Origin: Armadillidium nasatum
Lineage: Eukaryota; Arthropoda; Malacostraca; Isopoda; Armadillidiidae
Direction: 5' to 3'
Assembly: GCA_009176605.1 (NCBI GenBank)
Contig: SEYY01000914.1
Location: 15,001 to 35,184, forward strand
DNA length: 20,184 nt
A program made the translations under genes and the position numbers. Below, piece by piece: positions 10,284 to 20,184 of this stretch. Under the pieces are notes generated by a model. That model was given only the letters and a program-made list of their open reading frames with translations. It was not told where the DNA came from and did no database searches. Position 1 is the first letter of the stretch. Each line of letters opens with the position of its first letter.

Positions 10284-10303
10284 TTTTTTCTCTTAAATAA
10301 ATG
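10284..10303 (+). promoter_or_regulatory. Late-type promoter/initiator, protease gene (variant)
   Basis: T6 then CTCTTAAATAAATG, ATG at 10301-10303. It is the same TTAAATAA variant as before the PLA2-like gene. The frame from this ATG closes after five codons, so the 5' end of the following gene is broken. Confidence 0.65.
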
Positions 10304-11127
10304 ACGTACATGATATGAAAGTATATTTAACCTATCAGAAAGGTTAAACAATACAGTAAATAAAAATCTTATATCATTGAGTTAATCAGAAACAAAAAGG
10401 TAATATATCTCTTCTTCTAACTCAAACTCAAAAAGGTAAATTTTTAAAGAATATACCATTTAATTTAAAATTAAGTAAATCACAAGTAATAGCTTTGGCA
10501 AAACACGGAGGATTTTTAATAACGCTTCCAACGTTATTAGCGGCTGCAACTGCAATCGGTTCTCTTGCTGGTGGAGCTAGTGCCATTGCAAAGACTGTAA
10601 ATGATAAAAATGCAACTCAAAAGCAATTAGAAGAAACTAGAAGGCATAATCTTCAAATGGAAAAAAAAGAAAACCAGTCGTCGAAAAACTGGCGAGGGGA
10701 TGTTTTTAAAACCATACAAAAGATGAATATTCCGAAGAAAGCATTGAGTCAATATGATCTTATGAGTTATGCTAATGAACTTAAAATTCCAAACTTTAAA
10801 GGAATTTATATGAGAGATGCTCTTCCAAAAAAATCTAATAAAAAGGAATGTGGGATCTTAAATTTAGATTCAATTAAAGGTTCAGGAACTCATTGGACGT
10901 GTTGGTTTAAGAAATGTAATAATTTATGCTATTATTTCGATTCATTCGGTGTTGAACCTCCAAAAGAATTTGAAAATTATGTTCAATGCGATATTGTCTA
11001 TTCAACATATCAAATACAGAAATTTAACGATGTGATTTGTGGTCATTTATGTCTAACAGTTCTTTATGCATTAACTGTATTAAATATAAATTTCCATTCT
11101 ATTCTTTTTTTTCTCTATAATAAATGA
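10301..11127 (+). pseudogene. Hydrophobic domain plus adenain-like cysteine protease
   Basis: The 3' open part runs from about 10381 to 11127; the first 80 bases after the motif-linked ATG contain stops and shifts. Order: a LTQTQKGK/LKLSKSQ-type basic start, then a glycine/alanine-rich hydrophobic segment (HGGFLITLPTLLAAATAIGSLAGGASAI, about 10500-10590), a charged helix, and from about 10740 a C48/C5-type protease. Catalytic candidates: His in GTHW (10891-10893), Asp in YYFDSFG (10939-10941), a Gln before the Cys box, and Cys in CGHLC (11038-11040). In adenoviruses and Polintons such a protease matures virion proteins. The hydrophobic N-terminal domain may be a separate membrane-active or core peptide released by cleavage. 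The frame ends through the next promoter (FFLYNK) at TGA overlapping the fibre ATG. Confidence 0.75.
11105..11126 (+). promoter_or_regulatory. Late-type promoter/initiator, fibre gene
   Basis: T8 then CTCTATAATAAATG, ATG at 11124-11126. It lies inside the 3' end of the protease frame, whose TGA (11125-11127) overlaps the ATG. Confidence 0.75.
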
Positions 11128-11929
11128 GTGTTAACATCTTTGGAAGCGGACCAGAAAGCGTACAAGGTCCTCGAGGATTTCGAGGTCCGCCAGGACCACC
11201 AGGACCACCAGGACCACCAGGATTGTTTGGAATTGGATTTAAATATTTAGATGAAGAAGGCAATTTTGATATTGAAGATAAAAGGCTAGCAAATGTAGCT
11301 TTTCCTCAAGAGAAAAACGATGTTACTACAAAAGTTTATACTGATAATTTAGTAAAGGAAATAAGAAGTAAGGTTGATGAAACGTTAAGACGAACAGAAA
11401 TATGAATAAATCAATAACTGAATTACAATCTGAAGATGATCATATTAAAAAATTTGTTGAAGAAATGAAATCTCAACTCTTCGATATACATAACAACGTT
11501 TTGACTAAAGAAGGTTTCGAGAGCGCTTTAGCAACGATTAATAAACAGATTTCAACGTTAGATAAAAATAGGAATAATAATTTACAAATATGTGCTTAAG
11601 AAACAATCATTTTTCAAACTAATTCGAAACTAGAAGCTGGGAAGTTTCCCTTCGTTTTAGGGATGAAAGGAGCGGCATCTAAGAAAACTGGTTATGTCAT
11701 GCCTTATGATGGATTTATCGATACAATCATATTAACCTCGCAAGATATAGATCAGCACATATCCGTAAAACTACTAATTAATGGAAATGAGTATCCTTTA
11801 CCTTTAGATAAATATGGTGATGAATTTTTCAATAAAATCAGAATTAATGATCTTCGTATTCATGAAGGAGATATTATTCAGATTCAAGCAAATGTTGACA
11901 CTAATAATATAAAAATGCATGTTGTTTAA
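11124..11929 (+). pseudogene. Collagen-stalked fibre-like protein (one shift, one stop)
   Basis: The start at 11124 is set by the promoter motif. Residues 14-37 form about eight Gly-X-Y triplets (GPRGFRGPPGPPG...). Then comes a charged, probably coiled-coil region (DVTTKVYTDNLVKEIRSKVDETL and, after a shift at 11400, SITELQSEDDHIKKF ... ALATINKQISTLDKN). After an in-frame TAA at 11597 the same frame resumes (11600-11929) with a beta-rich globular domain (KFPFVLGMKGAASKKTGYVMPYDGF ... GDIIQIQANVDTNNIKMHVV). Collagen stem, trimeric coiled coil and C-terminal head is the build of a virion fibre or attachment spike. I do not recognise the head domain. The host-range role is inference. Confidence 0.65.
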
Positions 11930-12288
11930 GTTTTCATAGGATATGACTTAGTTAATAAAAATATTATGTTAAGAGATGAAGAAGTTGAATTTGATGAAAG
12001 TGATAATAAAGATGATAAAAATATATATAGTGTAACAGATGGTTTTGGAATGGAGGAAGAAGAAGAAAAGGATGATAAAAAATTAATGATGGTGATATTG
12101 GAAAAATTAAGCATAACGAAAAAGGAAAAAATGAAGATGAACTTGTTCTCAAAGAAAATCATAACAATATTGAAGAAAATATAGATATCAAAAATATTAT
12201 AATTAACGATAACTTTGATGGCTTTGATGATATTGATAAGTTTGATGACTTTGATAACTTTGATGTTGAAAATTGGATGAACATATAG
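11930..12288 (+). pseudogene. Acidic protein with FDD/FDN repeats (one frameshift)
   Basis: A frame opens after the fibre stop, with the first ATG at 11966, and encodes a strongly acidic stretch (DEEVEFDES..., EEEEEKDDKK). A shift near 12085 passes to the frame ending at TAG 12286-12288. There the C-terminus is a run of Phe-Asp units (FDGFDDIDKFDDFDNF) ending VENWMNI. No T-run/TAAATG motif precedes it, so it may be co-transcribed with the fibre gene. No family was recognised. Aromatic residues spaced in acidic sequence are typical of transactivation domains and of some DNA mimics; which applies here is unknown. Confidence 0.45.
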
Positions 12289-12311
12289 AGATAATGTCTT
12301 TTAAACAAAAC

Positions 12312-12337
12312 TTTTTTTTCTCTATAATAAATAGATG
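12312..12337 (+). promoter_or_regulatory. Late-type promoter/initiator with displaced ATG
   Basis: T8 CTCTATAATAAATA, then G and ATG (12335-12337). The position that is ATG in the other copies reads ATA here, and translation must begin four bases later. Confidence 0.65.
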
Positions 12338-12637
12338 GAAAACAAATCAGAACTATTAAAAATTTTGAACTATTCAACTGATTATGTACAGACTACAAAA
12401 TTATCTGATTTAATGAAAGAAGTGACTTACAAAGTTATTGAACTTAGAAAAATAAATACAAAATATGGTCCCGCAATATTTGCAATTCTACGCATAGGAG
12501 AAGATGAGGTAACTAACGTATTTCTTCCAAGAAGATATGTGAATCTCTTGAATGATAAGGAAATTAAATTTTTAAATGAAAGCGATCTTAAAATGCAATA
12601 TATTGGTGGAGATTATCATCAAATTAATTTTTCATAA
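12335..12637 (+). CDS. Small conserved protein, possible OB-fold (ssDNA-binding type)
   Basis: An intact 100-codon frame. The N-terminus has the pattern KLSDLMKEVTYKVIELRKINTKYG, then a hydrophobic strand (PAIFAILRI), a charged turn, and VFLPRRYVNLL. Such a short beta-rich protein with 'TKYG' and 'VFLP+R' blocks is familiar to me from arthropod mobile or virus-like elements, and the order of strands would suit an OB-fold. Single-strand DNA binding is an inference; no diagnostic residue is seen. It is one of the few element genes without any break. The start at 12335 is the first ATG after the promoter motif. Confidence 0.55.
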   Translation: MENKSELLKILNYSTDYVQTTKLSDLMKEVTYKVIELRKINTKYGPAIFAILRIGEDEVTNVFLPRRYVNLLNDKEIKFLNESDLKMQYIGGDYHQINFS

Positions 12638-12639
12638 AC

Positions 12640-12661
12640 TTTTTTTTCTCTATAATAAATG
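12640..12661 (+). promoter_or_regulatory. Late-type promoter/initiator, small acidic-tailed gene
   Basis: T8 then CTCTATAATAAATG, ATG at 12659-12661, starting three bases after the previous stop codon (12635-12637). Confidence 0.75.
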
Positions 12662-12979
12662 AGTGAATCTAAAAATTCTGAAAATCAAAAATTCATTTGT
12701 AATAAAAATTTTTATAAAAAATTCTATAATCATTGTTCACAATGTAAAGATTTTTCAGAAATTTATGGGATATATACGGATGGAGTAGTAAATCTTTTAG
12801 TCAACGTTTATAATATAAGATTTACTAAGGATATCGGAGAATATATGAATCTTTACCATAAATTTATTAAGAGCGTAGACTTTCTAAAAGCTGTGATGGA
12901 AATAGCTTATGTAGATAATAAATCAATAAAAGAAAGATTATTTGATCTAATCGCTAGCGATTCAGACGATTCAGACTAA
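12659..12979 (+). CDS. Unknown small protein with Cys cluster and acidic tail
   Basis: An intact 106-codon frame. The N-terminal third holds Cys and His residues (ICNKNFYKKFYNHCSQCKDF) that could bind zinc. The middle is hydrophobic and probably helical (GVVNLLVNVYNIRF ... FLKAVMEIAYV). It ends in an acidic run (SDSDDSD). I do not recognise the family. It ends just before a palindromic hairpin, facing the convergent minus-strand gene. Confidence 0.6.
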   Translation: MSESKNSENQKFICNKNFYKKFYNHCSQCKDFSEIYGIYTDGVVNLLVNVYNIRFTKDIGEYMNLYHKFIKSVDFLKAVMEIAYVDNKSIKERLFDLIASDSDDSD

Positions 12980-13027
12980 AGGAAAATTATTATATTTAAA
13001 ATTTTAAATATAATATTCATATCCTTT
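12978..13027. terminator. Palindromic hairpin between convergent genes
   Basis: A perfect 28-bp palindrome (12988-13015) with half-site TATTATATTTAAAA, flanked by AAAGGA (12978-12983) and TCCTTT (13022-13027), which also pair. It fills the 49-bp space between the stop of the plus-strand gene (12977-12979) and the stop of the minus-strand gene (13029-13031). A bidirectional transcript end is the natural reading, similar in kind to the hairpin rule described for mimivirus transcripts. Confidence 0.6.
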
Positions 13028-13028
13028 T

Positions 13029-13490
13029 TTACTCAATTAACTTCCATTTGCTAATCTCGCAAATTTTTTTCCACATTTGATTGTACTTATTTAACGTAAT
13101 TTCTCTTTTATTAGAAACTTTCTGAAAATCTGATATATTACATTTGACATCACATAATTGTAGCAATTTAAATAATTTAAAGTGAACATTTAAAGAATTC
13201 TTTCTATTTGAACATTTTACATCCAGAAACGCTTGTTCAAATTCATCATTGAGATTTAATATTTTATCATAATTGTTCTTTATCTCTTTATTTTTTTTAT
13301 AATATTTATCAATAACTTTCTCTAAATATATTCTTGGTGAATATTTTAACGGTTTATTATCATTATTTTGCGTATATTGCGAATGAGAAGCTTCATAATA
13401 ATACTTAGAAGTATTAAGATTTTTTTAAAAATTACATGATTTACAATTTTCGTTAGTTTCACCTTTGTGTAAAGAACATATCATTTCCAT
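13029..13490 (-). pseudogene. VLTF3-like late transcription factor (one internal stop)
   Basis: On the minus strand an ATG at 13490-13488 starts a frame of 153 codons ending at 13029, uninterrupted except for a single TAA at codon 22. The N-terminus has a zinc-ribbon-like set (Cys5, His8, Cys16, Cys19 in ICSLHKGETNENCKSC). The C-terminal half matches the pattern I know from poxvirus/NCLDV VLTF3 proteins: CSNRKNSLNVHFKLFKLL, a short Cys/Phe linker, then YNQMWKKICEISKWKLI with its Trp, Ile-Cys and final Trp. VLTF3 activates late genes of nucleocytoplasmic large DNA viruses. The gene converges with the late-type block and lacks the T-run/TAAATG element itself. The stop could be a real nonsense mutation or a base error; all other codons are in register, which argues for recent loss. 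The family call needs a profile search. Confidence 0.6.
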
Positions 13491-13814
13491 TTTCTTATAG
13501 ATTTTTTTATTATAACTCAATTTTCAAATTTTTAAAATGTATGGGTAACTTATCTAAGTAGCCAAGACCACATTTATTCTATCAACCCGGAACTCGCTCG
13601 ATCAAGATTTTTCGGAAAGGGGTTTGCAAGAGTAATCATTCAGTTTTTTCGGGAAGGGGCCTCGTAGCCTCTAAGCATTCCAACTTCGAAAGTCTCTGTA
13701 TACTACTTTTAAAAAACATTGATAAGTAGTATATAAAACCCGGAGCGAGCGAAGAGAGCAAGTTCCAGTACTTTTGTGATCGAAAATAGCAAATGTTCTG
13801 GCAGCCTCGTTTGT
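13491..13814. other. GC-richer junction block with small inverted repeats
   Basis: Up to about 13540 it is the AT-rich upstream region of the VLTF3-like gene. From about 13545 the base composition changes. It holds a 10-bp inverted repeat (TATACTACTT at 13699-13708 against AAGTAGTATA at 13724-13733), CTCGCTCG (13592-13599) against CGAGCGAG (13745-13752), and two similar units around TTTTTCGGAAAGGGG (13608) and TTTTTTCGGGAAGGGG (13644). No gene was recognised. It could be the right end of the element or part of another repeat. Confidence 0.4.
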
Positions 13815-15440
<1,626 letters not shown>

Positions 15441-15481
15441 TTCTGATTTCTCTACTTTATGGCTTAAACTTTCTTGCAACT

Positions 15482-18283
<2,802 letters not shown>

Positions 18284-18640
18284 CTCATCAAGCAAAATTG
18301 TAGAACCGATAGATCATACAGAGAACATTTTTTTTTGTTAATTATATATATCACCCAATACATCGGTTTATAGTTATGGACATGTGTCCGTGTACTCGCC
18401 CGTACGGATTAGGAAATGGAATAGAAAGAGTTGTACACAAAACATTTTATTGGAATGCATTTTTGCATTACAATGTGTGCTCAGACAGTTTGTCCTGCGG
18501 CTCATTACATGCCTAATACTATCGCAGCAACGACCACCCAACTCTGTCGAGCACATGGCAGATTCTGGGTGATGTGATAAAACACATCATTGGTACGGGC
18601 AATCAGCTAAGCTCTATAGGTAAATGGAATTTCATGCCTC

Positions 18641-19503
18641 CTAAAAATAATAGTCATATGGAATTAGGTCAGGTGAACTTGGTTGCCACGCAACAGGTCC
18701 TGCACGTCTAATCCAATGTTCCCCAAAGTCGACTGTTAGCTGCACCCTCGCATCAATAAAGTGTGCTGGGGCGCCATTATGCTGGAACCAAAGTTGTCGA
18801 CACACAGCAGTTCCAGAAGTACGGTCTGCAGGAGCTGCATGTGCACAGCTCTTGTTAACCTTGCTGGCAAGATTACAAGTTCCATCAAATGTCGGGAAAC
18901 AATTCCAGCCCAGATGTTCACGGAAAACCGTTGTTGGTGATATTAAACAGCAACCGCATGTGGGTTCACATATTTCGAGAACGTGGCTATTCCTACCGTT
19001 AAAATAACCGTCAAGAGTAAAGTATGCTTCATCAGTGAATAACACTTGCGTGGCGTGGAGAAGGCGGCATCGTATGCACAGCGATGAAGAAACTACCGTC
19101 CAAAATGCATATGAAGTGCATAATCGCCTGGTTCCAGGAACTGAAGAAACTGAAGGTGGTACACTTGTAATTTGTATTCCCGCAGAACTCTCCATATGGA
19201 CAGGTAGTTTACGCTTATAGCATTCGCCACGGCACTCGTGCTGGATAATTGGGCCTCGCTGAATCACTTTACCACGTCATCCTCAAAGACCGGTGTCCTC
19301 ACAAAAAGCTTTCCGCCGCCGACATACAGAGGACGAAATTTGTCTATTTCTCGTAGGCGGCCATGTACTGCAGTAAAGGTACTGTGGTGTGCATGCTTCC
19401 TGTTAGGATAATGTTTCTCGTAGATGCTACAAGCCTCTCGTTCATTTCCCCTATCCTCACCGTAATACATCATGTCAGTCAGTTCTTGTAATTTATAGTC
19501 CAT
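18641..19503 (-). pseudogene. DUF4817/IS630-type transposase, decayed
   Basis: On the minus strand the ATG at 19503 starts an N-terminal helix-turn-helix block (NEREACSIYEKHYPNRKHAHHSTFTAVHGRL) of the DUF4817 type, seen in many arthropod transposases. After frameshifts near 19265 and 19050, the DDE core appears: LFTDEAYFTLDGYFNGRN (first Asp), WFQHNGAPAHF, and the end PVAWQPSSPDLIPYDYYF (third acidic site). In the second block the residue usually Asp is Asn (QHNGAPAH), so even without the frameshifts the copy would lack a catalytic residue. No clear terminal inverted repeats were found by eye. Tc1/mariner/IS630 superfamily; function was cut-and-paste transposition. Confidence 0.8.
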
Positions 19504-19720
19504 GTTTACTGCTACCCGCACAACACCACGCGTACTTACCATTAAGCGTGTCTGTACACACACGAAGCAAAATAACAACGAACCGGAACTATGTTACGTA
19601 GCATGGCGCGCACCTCGCCCGATGAGCAGAAATCCGAGACAAGTTGGAGTATAAGTACCTTAAAAAAAATGTTCATCTCTGTATGCCTTATCGGTTCTTC
19701 AACTTTTTCAGTGAGGTCCT

Positions 19721-19860
<140 letters not shown>

Positions 19861-19861
19861 C

Positions 19862-20184
19862 AATTCTCATCAATTTGTCAAACAATTACAGTCAATTTCC
19901 CCTACCAACTCCATTATGTGCTCTCTAGATATACAATCTCTCTTCACCAACATACCCTTACAACTCACTCTTGACCTCCTCATTCAACATATATATCAAC
20001 ACAGTAGAGTATTCCACAATTTCGACAAAAACACATTTACTTCACTACTGAATTTAGCCACCACCGATTCTTATTTCATCTTTGACACCAACAACTTTCA
20101 ACAGCGTGATGGGGTGGCAATGGGTTCCCCCCATGGCCCCATTTTGGCAGATTTTTTCATTTATCATCTAGAATCATCATACCT
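19862..20184 (+). mobile_element. Penelope-like reverse transcriptase fragment (runs off window)
   Basis: One open frame (phase of 19916) runs to the window end without a stop. It contains CSLDIQSLFTNIPLQLTLDL, then LLNLATTDSYFIF, then QRDGVAMGSPHGPILADFF. The SLD-SLFTNIPL and DGVAMGSPLGP-type blocks are characteristic of Penelope-like element reverse transcriptases, where the first covers a catalytic Asp. The YADD-type motif and any GIY-YIG endonuclease would lie downstream of the window. Homology begins right after the microsatellite, so it is truncated at its 5' side. Confidence 0.8.

Noticed and set aside
11124-11405. A host collagen gene exon
   Set aside because: Only about eight triplets, no splice signals, and the gene starts exactly at the element's promoter motif.
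13732-13770. TATATAAA followed about 35 bases later by TCCAGTA, resembling an arthropod TATA/Inr core promoter
   Set aside because: The spacing is slightly long, TA-rich sequence is everywhere here, and no gene follows; only (TA)n lies downstream.
18360-19640. Terminal inverted repeats of the IS630-type transposon
   Set aside because: I compared both flanks and found only short fortuitous matches such as CATCGG; not enough to call the ends.

Overview
The window looks like a repeat-rich animal genome, most likely an arthropod. The long (TA)n and (CT)n microsatellites and a Jockey-like LINE of a type I associate with decapod crustaceans (penaeid shrimps) suggest a crustacean, but that is recollection and was not searched. 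No intact host gene was recognised.

Layout. 1-1089: AT-rich DNA with nothing recognisable. 1090-5084: a giant imperfect inverted repeat with two arms of about 2 kb around a 35-bp spacer, each carrying the same decayed LINE fragment behind a (TA)n tract; it stops at a 100-N gap (5085-5184). About 5185-13500: a very AT-rich, gene-dense, virus-like integrating element. 13500-13930: a short GC-richer block and a (TA)n tract. 13931-15440: a minus-strand LINE fragment. 15482-18140: a longer plus-strand LINE copy (endonuclease plus reverse transcriptase) ending in A/(TA)n. 18360-19580: a decayed DUF4817/IS630-type transposon on the minus strand. 19725-20184: a (CT)n(TA)n tract followed by a Penelope-like reverse transcriptase fragment that leaves the window.

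The centre is the important part. In order it carries a phospholipase A2-like protein, a retroviral-type integrase with a C-terminal chromodomain, a DUF8207-like protein, a putative minor capsid/penton protein, a double-jelly-roll (DJR) major-capsid-like protein, a remnant small gene, an adenain-like cysteine protease behind a hydrophobic domain, a collagen/coiled-coil fibre, an acidic protein, a small putative OB-fold protein, an unknown small protein and, on the minus strand, a gene resembling the poxvirus/NCLDV late transcription factor VLTF3. This is a morphogenesis and integration module of Polinton/Maverick/adintovirus style. It is related to the family I know from the annotations F54H12.2 (capsid-like) and F54H12.3 (transposase-like). 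No protein-primed DNA polymerase B or packaging ATPase is visible; they may lie beyond the gap or be absent.

The most unusual signal is a nearly invariant T-run plus CTCTATAATAAATG, whose last three bases are the start codon. It precedes nearly every plus-strand gene of the element (nine copies including degenerate ones). It resembles the TAAATG initiator of poxvirus-type late promoters. The VLTF3-like gene lacks it and has a different upstream sequence. Together they suggest that the element uses, or once used, a nucleocytoplasmic-virus-like late transcription programme inside an animal genome: either self-encoded, or supplied by a co-infecting large DNA virus as virophages do. Several genes end at hairpins. 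Most element genes carry frameshifts or stops, so this copy is probably dead, although some breaks could be uncorrected long-read errors.
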